Made by a program: the position numbers and the translations under genes
The notes under the pieces: generated by a model
The model's database searches: none
Told to the model about the DNA's origin: nothing
The model's input: the letters and a program-made list of their open reading frames with translations, nothing else
Source of the DNA: Plotosus lineatus
Lineage: Eukaryota; Chordata; Actinopteri; Siluriformes; Plotosidae
Direction: 5' to 3'
Assembly: GCA_024760905.1 (NCBI GenBank)
Contig: CM045750.1
Span: 15,922,919 to 15,986,918, forward strand
DNA length: 64,000 nt
Shown here: positions 19,820-31,644 of the stretch, piece after piece
Position numbering within the stretch: position 1 is the first letter of the stretch
Layout of the letters: each line of letters begins with the position of its first letter

Positions 19820-22800
19820 CTGCAGGGTGTCATCCTTGTAAGTGCAGATCAGTTGGTAACAGCATAATATTTCAGTCAAGTCAAGAGGGGAAGATGTTGC
19901 TTGAAGGTTAAATTTATACCACAGCAATCGTCAAATACCTGGTTTTGATTGATTTATGCTTCATCTTTACTATTCGTCTATCAGAGTTGGAGGAGAAGGT
20001 GGAGCCACCGTAAAGAAGCAGGGTACACCCTGAACAGGACACCAATCTACTGCACTCTACAGCTCACAGTGATATGAAAAACTATCCACACTCTCATTCG
20101 TACATATATGGGAAATTTATAGTAGATTGTGATCTAATCTTTGGTACCTGGGAGGAAACCAGAGCATCAAGAGAAAACCCAGATAAGAACAAGAAGCTGA
20201 AGTAGATACCCAAGTCAGCCATGGGATTCAAATCCACTCCTGTTTTGAGGGAATATTTATTCATTCATTTGCCAAACCACTTTATCCTTAGGGTCATGGA
20301 GAGCCTGGAGCCTATCCCGGCCAAATCTGGGTGAAGTATATCATAAACAGCTGGTTAGTCCATCACCGGCCAACCACACGCACAACCATTCACACTCACA
20401 TTCAAACCTAGGGGCAATTTGAAATAACCAGATAGCCTAATGTGCATTTCTGCGGGCGATGGGAGGAAACCAGAGTACCTGGGAAAAATCTCACGCGAGC
20501 ACAGAGAGCACGTGCAATCTCCACAAAGTGTTTTGAGTTCAGGACTCAAAACCATATCCTTCTTGCTAATCAATATGACACTGTGCCCCTGTGAGGCAAC
20601 AGTGATAATGTATTTGAATTTAAATACTTCACACACAAGTTCCCTCACAGAGCCCGAGACTCAAATCCAGAACCTTCTTGCGGTGAGGTGGACATGCTAG
20701 CCAGTACTAGAGTGAACATTTCACAAACATAACATAACGACTACATCGCTGTGTACCCTCTGTGACACAACAAAAGTATATGAGCTGAGATTTTATTTAT
20801 ATATATATATATATATAAAATAAAATATTTGGCAGATTGCTGTAGTATAAGGGGAATAAAACACTCCAGAATGTGTTACAGTATTATTGAAAACTTTTTC
20901 AAGTGTTAACCATCCTGTTTTCCCATTTCATACTAGTGCAATATTATTAATCATTTGACTGCTGACCTGTTCTCAGCCTCACATAGGTGTCTAGGATGTA
21001 GATCACATCAGAGAGATAATCCAAAACCAGCCACAGAACGTAACTGTTGGTTTGAAGTTCATCAAAGCAGGCCCTGTGTTTAAAATATAAAAGGCTACAT
21101 TGTGAGCCATTAGGGGAAATTCCCATTTACACTTTCCATTTATTAAATTCAATCATCACCTTCATATAAATCATCATTAAAATAAGAATCTAAATTATGC
21201 TTCACGAGATTTGTAATTATAAAAGCATTTGAATTTTTATTTCATGAAAGAAACAGCCGCTTGAAAACTGCCTGGCGAGCTTAAGAGACTAAACCATCCG
21301 CTGGCCCATGGGTACAAACCCTATATGATTGGATGCAGCTTGGAAAAAAGAATGAACAATGGTACACATTACCTTGCCACCAGGAGACACCAATTATAGA
21401 GTACAGCTGTGGCGATGATAAACAGCCAGTGGTAGTACTTGTCATCTGCTGGTCCGAGAATGAACACGTCTGACTTCTTCCTGTTGATAAATTCCCAAAA
21501 TTCTGTTGAATGTTTTCCCATTATAAAACAATCACTTCCTCACTCATTTTCTGAAATGTTTAATCCTACTGTTGGCAGAGTTAGGCTGGTGCCTATCTCG
21601 TCCACCACTGAGCCAATCCAGGGTACATTCTGAACAGCTCACCAGACCATCAAAGGGCATAAAGCCTATATTATTTGATGCAGCTTGGAAAACAGAAAGA
21701 ACAATGGTGCACATTACCCAGTCAGATACAAATACAACCATTCACACTCATTCCCGCCTAGGGGCAATTTGAAACAGCCAATATACAGTACATGTCTTTG
21801 GACTGTCTGAGGAAACAGGAGAACCCAGAGGAAATCCATGCAAACACAGGTAAGGCATGCAAACTCCATACAGAAACGCCCCCGCTGAGCTCGAGACTCG
21901 AACTCAGGACCTTCTTACTGTGAGGCAGACATGAGCGTATGTCACATGTTATCCTACCAGCCTTCTGGAAATAATTTTCCATAATCAAACACTATTCCAT
22001 ATTTGTGGAGTTGATAATAAGCAAAACTGCAAGGAAATGGCGTGATCTGATTGGTAGGTTATCTCGATGATAAATCATTATTCCGGGTGAATAGTGCTGT
22101 CACTGAAACTCAAGCAGACATCATTTCACACAATAAAATGGGAAAAAAAAAAAAAAAAACGGAACCATAAAAATTTCAATTTAGTTTGTTTTCTTGAGTT
22201 TCCTGTAGTATATAGTAAACACGTTCATGTACCACAGCTTACATTTATCTTGTCATTTTACTTGAATTTCTAAACAGACCATTACAGGTGCCGTTAGTAA
22301 CACAGAGATGTTCGCTAGTTAGGGTGAACCTCGCCTTCACCCAGAGTTGGCTGGGATTGGCTCTCGTTTTCCCAGTGACCCCAAACAGGACAAACAATGA
22401 CTGAACACCTAATGTCATGACATGGTGTTATTAGCAGATTAAAATCCAAAGCACACCTGACCTGTCACAGTCTCATTGCTACAATATTTAAACACTTAGT
22501 TTTAGTTTGCTGTTTTATTATGTTTTAGTGTAGTGCCACCACAACACTGAAGAAGGTGTAAAGAGAGGCCTGTGCTGGGAGCTCACCTTAGTCCTACTCG
22601 GGGAATCTGTCATTTGGGCATGTCCACAAAGCCTACTAAAGATGCCGCCCCCCCTTCCATGGCCCACATCCTTGGGTGGTAGCCCATATCCTAAACATCG
22701 TGCTTATATTTGGGTCACAGAGAGGCTGGAGCTCATCAACAATTAGTGAAAGTGGGGGACACCCTGAACAGTCTGCCAAAGCATCATAGGACAACACATA

Positions 22801-25800
22801 CAACCAGTCTCATTCACAGCCACATCTAGGTTAAATTTGGAGCAGCCAATTAGCCTAATATGCATGTCTCTAGATTGTGGGAGGAAACTGGAGTACCAGG
22901 AGGGAACCCATGCAAGCACAAGGAGAACATGCAAACTCCACTCACAGATTCCCTCACTGAGCCCAGGACTCAAAATCCAGGACTATCTTGATGTGAGGTG
23001 GACATGCTAACCACTCTAGTTCTCACTTGGTTTTGACACCGGTGTCTTGCAGATCATGATGATTGCTGCTAATACGGCTGTGCGTGATGCGAAGCTCAGG
23101 CCCTCGAAATCGCTCCAGAAATGAGTCTGGCCTCTCTTCCTCTTCCTGAAGACTCTTATGGGCCCATTCTCGCAGCGTCACCACCAAACTCACCAACCTG
23201 GAGGATATACAGTGGTTTTCAGAATAATAGCAGTCAGACATCACAAACCTGATTCATCAGTGTGTTTGGTAGAAATGATATTTCTACATGGCAAATAATT
23301 TACTATCAGGTGTAGTAGAGTCATAAAATCCAACAGACCCAACAGTCATGACCTGCATGATGCTGATTCTGTGTGATTGAATCACGATTTGAAAGGGGTG
23401 TGTTCAATGAGTAAAGTCATTCATTCTTTGAAAAACAGGTACCAATTATTGTCCTTACTGAAGGAAAGAAGGCAGGAAATGTTGTACATGCTGGTTATAG
23501 ATCACTTTTCTCTAAAATTCTGAGGAAAATGGGCTGTTCCAGACATTGTTCAGAGGAACAGCGTACTGTACGTACCTTGATTAAATTGGAGAGGGGGAAG
23601 CATATACATAAGTGCATAAAATAATTGGCTGCTCAGCCAAAATAAAAGTATAAGTTTTTTTTTTTTATTTTGGGTCTAGTGGCCGGAGACAGTTTGTCAG
23701 AGGAGACCCAGATATTTGAATTCAAGCCACAGTACAATGAAGGCAGTGAAGCCTGGTGGCAGAAGCATCATGATATGGGGATGTTTCTCATACTACGGTG
23801 TCGAGCCTATTTATCGCATCCCAGGGATCATGGATCAGTTTGAAATACATCAGAACATTTCAAGAGGTCGTCCTGCCTTCTGCTGAAGAGAAAATTCCCT
23901 TGAAATGGGTTCCAACAAGACAACGATCCCAAACACACCAGTAAACCGGCAACATCATGGTTCCAGACCAACAAGATTGACGTTCTGGAGTGGCAGCCCA
24001 ATCCCAGATCTTAATCCAATAGAAAGCTTGTGGAGTGACATCAGAAAGGCAGCCTCTGAGGCAAAACCAATACAGACGAACTGTGGACTGTACTCCAGTC
24101 ATGTTGAGCTGGAACACCTGTTCACAGGTGCCGGAAGTTGGTTGAACTCCACGCAAAACAGTGTTTGTCCCACGAAATATTATTTCTGTGATTCAAAAGA
24201 AAACAAAATCTTACATTTTTCAGTTTATACAGTGAGTGTTTGAGTTTATAAAGAACTCGGCAGACACTGCTATTTTTTGTTGAACAGTTTAATATTTACT
24301 TTTCTTAAATTTCCTTTCCAGGTAACGCACAAATTTGATTTATTTTTCATAAGGATTTTGAGCTTTCTTCGCTTGATTAAACACACTGCAATTATTTTGA
24401 ACACAAATTGTTCAATAAAACAAATATTGTTTATATTCAATTAAACAGTCTTCAGTGGTCCCTCCAACATGGAAAGCTCAGAAATTAAGTGAAATAATAG
24501 AAAGACTTTGAAATGTGATTTGGCTCTTGTGTGAAGACAACGATGAAATAAACTCATGTGATGAGACTGCTTACCTGGACAGGGCTCCTCTTCCCCGGAA
24601 GGAGTTCTGGGAGTTGGGGCCACAAGGCTCCAGTGTGGCCATCCGCTGTAACTCCGAGGAAGTGTCATCGCATATAGAATGGCCGCTTTGAGACAAACAA
24701 GCTATCGTCAGTTTCCATTGTGTAATATTCAATACCAATTTCCCTAATAAAAAATTGACTTAGGTTGCTCGTAACCCCATGGACATATCCCTGGATATGA
24801 TTTACACACAAAATACCTCAAATCCTCTTGTAGCATTCATGAACGAGACTGATTTTCATTAAAGTGTTATTTTATATTAACTAAAATGACCACTGATAAT
24901 TCAATATGGTACAAAATTCCAAAAAGTTAGTGAAGTAAAGCTGTACTATGACTTATAATACATCAAATTAGAAGTTGGACTGGGTGTGGGTTTCATTTGT
25001 AACCTGTACATTTGGATTTAAGCATAAATTATCACAGAAACAAGGGAGTGTTGGCCTGCTGGTAACATGCTGGATTACTGATCCAGGGTTGGGGGCTCAA
25101 GCCCCATTCTCAACAGCTTGTCATTGCTGCCCCCCCACCCCCTTTGCAACTAAAATAAAAAGCCGACCATGTCTCTCACTGTCAATGGTGAGAGGTTCAT
25201 GTAAAAAAAAAAAAAAAAAAAAATCAGGTCGGCCGCTCCATAACGTCGCTCTGGAACCAAGATGTTGACCGTTTACTGGTGTGTTTGCTGTCGTTGTATT
25301 GTTGGAACCCATTTCAATGACATTTTCTCTTCAGCATAAGGCAGCACGACCTCTTCAAATGTTCTGATGTATTCAAACAGATTCTGGTATGCAATAAATA
25401 GGCACCGACACTGTAGTAGGAGAAACAACCCCATATCATGATGCTTGCACGACCACGCTTCACTGTCTTCGTCTTCATTGTACTGTGGCTTGAATTCGGT
25501 GTTTGGGGGTTGCCAAGGGAGCCATAGACCCAAAAAGAAAAATCTTACTTTCATCAGTCCACACAATGTTGCATAATTTCTCTTTAGGCCAGTCAATGCG
25601 CCCTTTGGCAAATTGTAACCTCTTCAGCACGTGTCTTTTTTTAAACAGTGGAACTTTGCGGGTTCTTCTTGCCCGTAGCTCAGCTTCACATAGGTGTCTT
25701 CTAATTGTAACAGGACTCACAGGTTACTTCAGACCTTCTTGGATCTTCCTGTAGCTGATTGTTGGCTGAGTCCTTGCCATTTTTTTGATCCATTCAAATT

Positions 25801-26518
25801 GTAGTTTTTCACTTTCTTTCATGTGTTTCAGGTTTTGGTTGCCATTTTGAAGGACTGTATTCGGGATCATTTTAACTGAGCAGCCTCTCTTTATATGCTT
25901 CCCTTCTCCAATCAACTTTTTAATCAAGATACGTTGTTCTTCTGAACAATGTCTGGAACTTCCCATTTTCCTCAGAATTTCAGGGAGAAATGTTTATAAT
26001 CAGCATGCACAACATTTGTTGCGGCATAACACGCTCGGAGGGAAAGTGCTATCCACTCCTCATGCAAATAAGTTCACAGACTCCCATGGTTAGCTGGTCA
26101 TTGTTGTGAGTGATCCCTCCCTCCCTTGAGACCTGAGCCAATAAGCTCCCATGGATTCATGTTCACAGATGCCTGCAACAGCAACCTGGATTCAAACCGG
26201 TAATATCCAGGTTGATAGTTGCGCACCATGCCAATGTGCCACCTTTGAGCCTCTTCTCCATATTTTCAAGGTGTCCCTGGAATGCTAAATGCTAATTAAA
26301 TTTGAGTCGAAACAAAACTCGGTTTAACCTTGACAGCAACACAATTCCAGTCACAATATAATACAATATGTTTGTATAATGATCTGGATAGAATAGCAGT
26401 TTGAGTCTCACCGACTCAATGTGCTCTCTGCTCTTTCTGAATCATCCTCCATTGAGGTCTTCACTGAGAGCCTGTGGGCTTTCAGATCTGCGGTCTCCTC
26501 CAGCACTTGCCCTGTCAT
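18399..26518 (-). CDS. cnga2: Cyclic-nucleotide-gated cation channel alpha subunit, CNGA2 type, 6 coding exons
   Basis: Exons are 26518-26412, 24685-24575, 23197-23027, 21480-21373, 21073-20967 and 19819-18399, giving 674 residues (mammalian CNGA2 is about 664). The N-terminus has the family signature [11 protein letters not shown]. Next come a basic/aromatic [12 protein letters not shown] segment, where mammalian CNGA2 binds calmodulin, and [14 protein letters not shown]1-S6 run from about residue 140 to 380, with pore sequence TLTTIGEMP around residues 340-347. The C-linker ([20 protein letters not shown]) and cyclic-nucleotide pocket ([18 protein letters not shown] with R541/T542) follow, then a coiled coil at about 600-640. 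[14 protein letters not shown] and KEGLL are CNGA2-like rather than CNGA1/3-like. The channel carries cAMP/cGMP-gated Na+/Ca2+ current in sensory cilia. Unusual: Met346 follows selectivity Glu345, where mammalian alpha subunits have Thr. The a/b paralogue is not decided. Confidence 0.94.
19960..20705 (-). mobile_element. Two adjoining repeat C copies in cnga2 intron 5
   Basis: 19960-20240 and 20255-20705 both read as reverse repeat C (GGAGCCTATCCCGGCCAAAT, TTCACACTCACATTCAAACC, GGGAGGAAACCAGAGTACC). The boundaries are blurred by decay. Confidence 0.65.
20797..20818. repeat. (TA)n microsatellite
   Basis: An uninterrupted AT dinucleotide run in cnga2 intron 5. Confidence 0.85.
20967..21073 (-). 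CDS. cnga2: cnga2 exon 5 (S2)
   Basis: It encodes [20 protein letters not shown] and [15 protein letters not shown], the second membrane segment. The donor is ACAG|GTCAGC. Confidence 0.95.
21373..21480 (-). CDS. cnga2: cnga2 exon 4 (S1)
   Basis: It encodes [20 protein letters not shown] and [16 protein letters not shown], the first membrane segment. The acceptor is ATCAACAG and the donor AAG|GTAATG. Confidence 0.95.
21575..21960 (-). mobile_element. Repeat C copy in cnga2 intron 3
   Basis: It shows GGCTGGTGCCTATCTCGTCC, TCACACTCATTCCCGCCTAG and GGACCTTCTTACTGTGAGGCAGACATG in repeat C order. Confidence 0.7.
22700..23020 (-). mobile_element. Repeat C copy immediately downstream of cnga2 exon 3
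   Basis: It ends with ATGTGAGGTGGACATGCTAACCACTC only a few bases from the exon 3 donor at 23026. The body has ATTAGCCTAATATGCATGTC and GGGAGGAAACTGGAGTACC. Confidence 0.7.
23027..23197 (-). CDS. cnga2: cnga2 exon 3
   Basis: It encodes [20 protein letters not shown] and then [16 protein letters not shown], conserved in CNGA2. The acceptor is TATATCCTCCAG with only a short pyrimidine stretch, because a Tc1 element ends at about 23210. The donor is CCAA|GTGAGA. Confidence 0.93.
23210..24403 (+). mobile_element. Tc1-like transposon, decayed, in cnga2 intron 2
   Basis: The left end CAGTGGTTTTCAGAATAATAGC follows TA. The right end, read back, has TGTTCAAAATAATTGCAGTG. The plus-strand transposase text includes GAAGCCTGGTGGCAGAAGCATCATGATATGGGGATG ([12 protein letters not shown]) and ATCCCAGATCTTAATCCAATAGAAAGC (PDLNPIES), hallmarks of Tc1 DDE transposases. 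Stops and shifts make it inactive. Its outer left end is about 12 bases from the cnga2 exon 3 acceptor. Confidence 0.85.
24575..24685 (-). CDS. cnga2: cnga2 exon 2
   Basis: It encodes [20 protein letters not shown] then [19 protein letters not shown] is a near-exact CNGA2 signature. The acceptor is CTCAAAG and the donor CAG|GTAAGC. Confidence 0.92.
25045..25222 (+). mobile_element. tRNA-derived SINE, family A, short copy with poly-A tail
   Basis: It has the head GTTGGCCTGCTGGTAACATGC and B-box-like GGGGGCTCAAGCCCC, then CATGTCTCTCACTGTC...GAGGTTCATGTAAAA and a long A run. It lacks the 3' half seen in the full copies. Confidence 0.75.
25223..25990 (-). mobile_element. Tc1-like transposase remnant in cnga2 intron 1
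   Basis: The minus strand has [19 protein letters not shown] at 25966, [20 protein letters not shown] and [18 protein letters not shown]. These are the paired HTH and first catalytic segment (WTDES) of Tc1 transposases. Several frameshifts separate the pieces, and the 3' end abuts the poly-A of the SINE at 25222. Shared text (GSNxTTxxNTPVNxQH) makes it the same family as the copy at 23210-24403, in opposite orientation. Confidence 0.85.
26412..26518 (-). CDS. cnga2: cnga2 exon 1 (start codon)
   Basis: It starts [12 protein letters not shown] and is rich in charged residues, as in other CNGA2 N-termini. An acceptor-like TTGCAG one base before the ATG implies a further 5' non-coding exon, which I could not locate. 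The donor is TCG|GTGAGA. Confidence 0.82.
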
Positions 26519-26574
26519 CCTGCAACAGAACTATGTAGTTTACCATGAAATTCTTTCGAAAACATGTGAAGGTG

Positions 26575-26930
26575 GAGTAGTGGTTAGCTATTAGCCTCAC
26601 AGTAAGAACTTCCTGGGCACAAGTCCTTGGCTTGTGGGCTTGAAGTTACTATGTGGAGTTTGCATGTTCTCATCAGATTTGCAGAGGTTTCCTTTGAGTA
26701 CTCCAGTTTTCTCCCACAGTCCAAAGACATGCCCAGTAAGTGAACCAGCTGTTCGAAATTGCCCCTCGGTGTGAGTGTGTATGGGTTTGTTTTACCCTGC
26801 AATGATTTGATGAACTATTCATGGTGTACCCCGCCTTCCTCCAGTGCTTGTAGAGATAGGTTTCTGCCCCCCTTCCACCCTAATAGGAGTTAGCGGTTCA
26901 GCAAATGAGTGAGTGACATGAGGGAAGTTA
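26575..26930 (+). mobile_element. Repeat C copy just upstream of cnga2 exon 1
   Basis: It carries TTAGCCTCACAGTAAGAACTTCCTGG, GTTTGCATGTTCTCATCAG, GTCCAAAGACATGCCCAGTAAG and AGCGGTTCAGCAAATGAGTGAGTGA. It starts about 55 bases upstream of the cnga2 start codon, in what is probably the leader intron. Confidence 0.75.
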
Positions 26931-27204
26931 GGAGACAGAAGAGTAAATCTATACAAAATGTGAGAAAGTATTTATGGCCTTGGCTGTACCTGACTGTACA
27001 ACACCAAGCTGTGGATCTCGATGCTCCTGGGGTGTAGAACAGGAAGAACAGAAATGTCCTCACTGAAACCAGGACTTTCTTGCTGTGAGGTGGACGCTCT
27101 AAGTACTACAGCACTGTGCTGACCATGCTTGCCTCAATCTTCTACAAACTGCTCTGACTCAACTCAGACCATTTTATTTTAGCAAGTTAAAATCATTCCT
27201 TCCT

Positions 27205-28140
27205 TCATTCTACTAGGATCACCAGGAGGCTGGTGCCTATCTCAGCTGACACTGGGCAAAAGTGGGGCACATTTACATTCATATTCATACCTAGGGGCAA
27301 TTTGGAAGAACAAATTAACCTAATATGCATGTCACTGGACATATTCATTCATTTTGTAAGCCACGGCATCCTTATTAGGGTTGCGAGGTGGTTGCCGCCA
27401 ATCCCAGCCAATCCTGGGCCAGGGCAGGGTACACCATGGACATCTCGCCATTCCATCGCAGACAACCCTTCACATTCACACTCACACCCAGAAGAGTGAT
27501 TTGGAACAGCCATTTAGCCTACTGTGTAGGGCAGTGGTGGTCTGGTGGTAAATGGCGCTGGATCGCTGATCCTCAGGTTGGGGGTTCGAATCCCACTCTC
27601 CACAAGGTTGTCACTGTCCCCTCAGTGCAGCCGACTGGGTTATCAAAGGCCGGCCATGTCTCTCACTGTCTCTGGTGAGAGGTTCATGTAAAAGAACCAT
27701 TGCTGACTTTCGTAAAGAGTAACTGCATAGCCGTCAGCAGGTTTCTGCCCCTTGCTAAAGGGTTGTGTCAGGAAGGGCACCCGACGTAAAAACCTATGCC
27801 AAATCAAACATGCGAATCAAATGATTTGCTGTGGCAACCCCTGAAAAAAAGGGAAAAGCCAAAAGGAGAAGAAGAATTATGCCTACTGTAAGTGTCATTG
27901 GACTGAAGGAGGAAAACCGATGCAAGCAGAGAAAACATGCCATCTCCATACAGAAATGCCCGGGTTTAACTCCAGGACACAAACCCATAACCTTCTTGCT
28001 AACCACTAAGCTACGGTGCTCCCTGTAAGGCAACAATGCTGAAGTATTTGAGTTTAAATTCTCCACAAAGAAGTACTCACACTCGAGACTCGAATCCAGG
28101 ACCTTCTCATGAATAAATGAGGCAGACGTGCTAACCGCCT
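27205..28140. mobile_element. Repeat C cluster interrupted by a family A SINE
   Basis: Repeat C text at 27210-27525 and from 27881 to about 28140 (the reverse CCAGGACCTTCTCATGAATAAATGAGGCAGACGTGC at the end) is split by the SINE at 27526-27880. More than one repeat C fragment is present. Confidence 0.6.
27526..27880 (+). mobile_element. tRNA-derived SINE, family A, nested in repeat C
   Basis: GCCTACTGT is duplicated at 27517-27525 and 27881-27889. The copy is full length, from GGGCAGTGGTGGTCTGGTGG to the GGAGAAGAAGAATTAT tail. Confidence 0.85.
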
Positions 28141-28739
28141 CTCCACTGAACATTTCACACCCAGAACATCTTTGGTGAAATAAACTGACATCATTTTTAA
28201 GGTTGACGTTTTTAAGGTGCTGTGCTAATTCTAGGTTCTTCACCACGAATGAAAATAAATCCTCGTTGAAGAACTGCCGGTCTATATTAAGTGACTGTAA
28301 TAAAAAGTAATTTCACTAAATCCAATCATATACTTGGTGACTGTTTCAGTTACTCACCTGTTTATAATGATCTATTATACGTACCTTGCTGATTAGGCAG
28401 GAAACAGTTGCATCAAAACTTCATCCATTCCAGAAATAATCCTTAAATAATTCCTCCATGACAGAATTAATCTTGTTGTATGCTTTCTCTACTGTGTTGA
28501 CGCTTTAGCATGGGGCCATCTACACAGTGATCTATCTGTGTGTAACCTATAAATCTAAGCAAGACAGGAAGAGACGAGAGTGGGGTAGTGGACTTGAAGG
28601 ATGGAGGGATGAGAGGAGAGACATTACCATACTGCACTTCAGATATCACACACCTCTCTCCATCCCCCAATCATGTCTCAGTCTATCTTGCATTGAAATT
28701 CTTTCAATGCTGAATCCTCCAACCATCGTCGTGATGCTG

Positions 28740-29060
28740 GAGTCTTTCTCAGCTGACATTAGGGGAAGGCAGGGTACACCCTGAATAACTCACCAGTCCA
28801 TCACATTGACAATACACACAACAATTCGTACTCACACTTGGGCACACTGGGGGCAATTTAGAACACCCAGTTAGCCGAATGTGCATGTCTTTTGACTGTG
28901 GGAGGAAACCTGAGGACCCAGAGGAAATGTACGTAAGCATGGCGGTGGGGGTGGGGGGGGGGGTGGAAATTCCACACAGAAACACTCTTGTTGTGCCCAA
29001 GACTCAAACCCAAGACCTTCTGTGTGATGCAGATATGCTAACATGCCACCATTTACACAT
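28740..29060 (-). mobile_element. Repeat C copy, long-tailed subtype
   Basis: It has CACCCTGAATAACTCACCAGTCC, GTGGGAGGAAACCTGAGGACC and AAGACTCAAACCCAAGACCTTC. A G-rich run at about 28944-28970 interrupts it. Confidence 0.7.
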
Positions 29061-29102
29061 TACACATACATACATACACATACACACACATATATTATAT
29101 GG

Positions 29103-29403
29103 TCTGGTACCTTCCAAATCATAGGATGACACTTGGCGACCTGCCATGAAGAATAACGCCTTGATTATCATCTTCATGGAGGTTTTCTTGGCAAGGATAG
29201 TGAAGTGGTTTGCTATTGCCTTCTGCATGATGCGAACGGCCAATTAACCTACTGTGCATGTTTTTAGACTGTGGGAGGAAACCGGAGTACCCGGAGGAAA
29301 CCCACGCAAGCACAGGTAGAACATACAAACACCAAACAGAAACGCCCAGGCTGGGAATGGAACCCAGGCCTTCTTGCTGTGAGGCGGACATGCTGACCAC
29401 TAT

Positions 29404-29412
<9 letters not shown>
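29103..29412 (-). mobile_element. Repeat C copy, short alternative tail subtype
   Basis: The head at 29412 (ATAGTGGTCAGCATGTCCGCC read back) is standard, but the tail is GAAGGCAATAGCAAACCACTTCAC...CTTGCCAAGAAAACCTCCATG, as in the complete copy at 44555-44888. Its head abuts the TA/CA microsatellite. Confidence 0.75.
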
Positions 29413-29530
<118 letters not shown>

Positions 29531-29531
29531 C

Positions 29532-29776
29532 TGTAATTTCCGGACTATAAGCCGCTACTTGTTTTACACGCTTTGGACCTTGCAACTTAAATAGCGATGC
29601 GGCTAATCTGTAGATTTTTTTTTTTTTTTACAGGCTAATGGCCTCTAGGGGATGCTCGAGCAGGAAGCGCAAGAGTGAGCCAGACACCTGCGGCTTATAA
29701 AGAGGTGTGGCCTATATATGTACACTTTTTAGTTGGTGTGGCTTATGTTCAGGTGCGCTCATTAATCCAGAATTTT
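29532..29776. mobile_element. MITE with TTTCCGGACTATAAGCCGC end
   Basis: The left end CTGTAATTTCCGGACTATAAGC is a well-known fish MITE end. The right end GGTGCGCTCATTAATCCAG is its degenerate partner. It contains internal GCGGCTTATAAAGAGGTGTGG. A fragment of a related element is at 50925-50990. Confidence 0.65.
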
Positions 29777-29779
29777 TTT

Positions 29780-29812
<33 letters not shown>

Positions 29813-29879
29813 CTGTGAATTAAAAAATGTGAAATGTTAAAATGATGCTAAATCCAGATCTGTCGGTTTTACTTTACCT

Positions 29880-30500
29880 CTTCATGAGCACTGATAAGGA
29901 CATCACTTGGCAAGTAAAGCGTTTCAGAGTGTTCCGTGCCAAAGGGACGACGATCCTTTTGTACGATGAAGCTCATTGTTATTCAGCCAGACCCACGTCT
30001 CTTTGAAGTGTGCCGATTGCATAGGAGTGATGCTTTTCCAGAAGAGCGCCTGTCTGATACATGATTGCTTTGTGTAATCATTATGTACACTCTCCACAGA
30101 CTCTGTAAACCAGCCTTTCATTTCGGACACAGTTTGTGGTCGTATTGGAGACTCGTTCCATTACTTGCACATCTGCAAAAGGATTATAAAACCTTCATCT
30201 CTAATGGTTGATGCAGCATAAACTCCCATCCCCAGCTCATCAAGCAATGATGAGAGCAAGGAGGGCTTTTTCAAGTAGCATAACAGAGAAATGATGATAT
30301 CTGTTCGCATGATTTAGAGGATGATCCCGACTCTCCAATGTCATAATTACTTGGAATAATCCACAAGGCTACTAAAATTATTTGAATGCGATTCATGAGA
30401 AGGTGTTTATTAATATTCTGTCATGCTCTGTCATTAGGGTTGGCTGTACAGTACTGTACTGCAAATCATTAGGCCAGTGAAACCGTTTCTATAGTAGCAA
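29880..30500. other. Intergenic stretch without recognised repeats
   Basis: The minus strand has a 68-codon frame at 30130-29924 beginning MSEMKGWFTESVESV. It resembles nothing I know and has no splice signals I would trust. The low repeat content here could mark an upstream cnga2 or regulatory segment. Confidence 0.3.
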
Positions 30501-30514
30501 GTTCCCTATTTGGG

Positions 30515-30800
30515 GAAGCCAGGTAACGTAGCAGTTAGCATGCCTGCTTTATAGCAAGGAGGTCATAGGTTCAAGTCCTGGGTTCAGTGAGGGTGTTTGT
30601 GTTGAGTTTGGATGTTTTCCCCCATGTGGGTTTCCTCCCATATTACAAAAATATGCACATGATACTCACTGGCTGTTCTTAAATGCCCCAAGCATGTCCC
30701 AGAGAAGCTTTGTGCCTTCACCGAGAGTTGATTGGCATAAGTTACAGCCTCCCAACAGCTCGAGTACGATGAAGTGGTTTGGAAAATGAGAGGAATAAAT
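30515..30800 (+). mobile_element. Repeat C copy, diverged
   Basis: The head GTAACGTAGCAGTTAGCATGCCTGC with GGTTCAAGTCCTGGG is tRNA-like and is followed by the GTGTTGAGTTTGGATGTTTTCCC repeat C body. Confidence 0.65.
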
Positions 30801-31640
30801 GGTTCACCCTGCACTACACAGGAACACAAAAAGCAAACCAAAATCAAGATTTTTATCGTTTGTTTTTTGACATAACTTGCCGAGGCATATTAAGGGAAAG
30901 CCACATACTGTATACCGTTAGCACTGTGTAGCTAATGGAATCTTTTCAAGTATATGCTACACTAAAACATAAGAATAGCAAATTAAATCATAATTTTTCA
31001 GAGTTTCCCAGTTTGCAGCTGGGCCTCATAAGCATGGAACATGACCTCAATGGCTGCCCCATGTCACGTCGCTGAGTTGATGCTGATTGGCCGTTAGGTA
31101 TAGCTTGCTCTACAATGAAACAGGAAACAAAGTTGAAGATGGAAGGGTTACATGAAATAAGGTAAAATAATGAGGTTCACCAGTTCGTGCGAAAACACAA
31201 AGCTTCTTTAGATCACTCAAAGAACTGAAGCTGAATGCACACACAGTTTATCTACTGTACAGGTGTCATTACTGTATTATTACTTTTTACATGAGCAGTG
31301 AAGCACATTTTAAAAGTTTTTATTTTGGGGCTCAGATTTCAGTGGTGAATGCTGGGAGTATGAGCATTTGAGAAATGATGGGGTTTTGATTGGTTCTCGG
31401 TGTGATTATGTAATCAGTCTTTCATGCTCCTTGATACCCCGAATTTCGATGTACACATAAAAGTAGTCATTCAACAGATAAAAAAAAATAACAGGCAGCT
31501 GATTGGTGTAAATTAAATCAGCCAGTGAATGACTCAAAAACAGAAAACTCATTGCTAACCTTTTCTGTTTTTGCTCCATACAGAAATAAAAAAAAAAACA
31601 CAGGAGGAACTTTCTTCTTTCTCTCTTGATTGGATTCATT
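30801..31640. other. Intergenic, nothing recognised
   Basis: AT-rich text with no exon-like frame and no clear repeat. Confidence 0.45.
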
Positions 31641-31644
31641 GATA

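Noticed and set aside
22300..22700. GC-richer text in cnga2 intron 3 as an exon
   Set aside because: It contains repeat C tail words and no open frame with splice sites in the right phase.
29924..30130. 68-codon minus-strand frame as a cnga2 5' exon
   Set aside because: No matching acceptor and donor, and no similarity to CNG N-termini.
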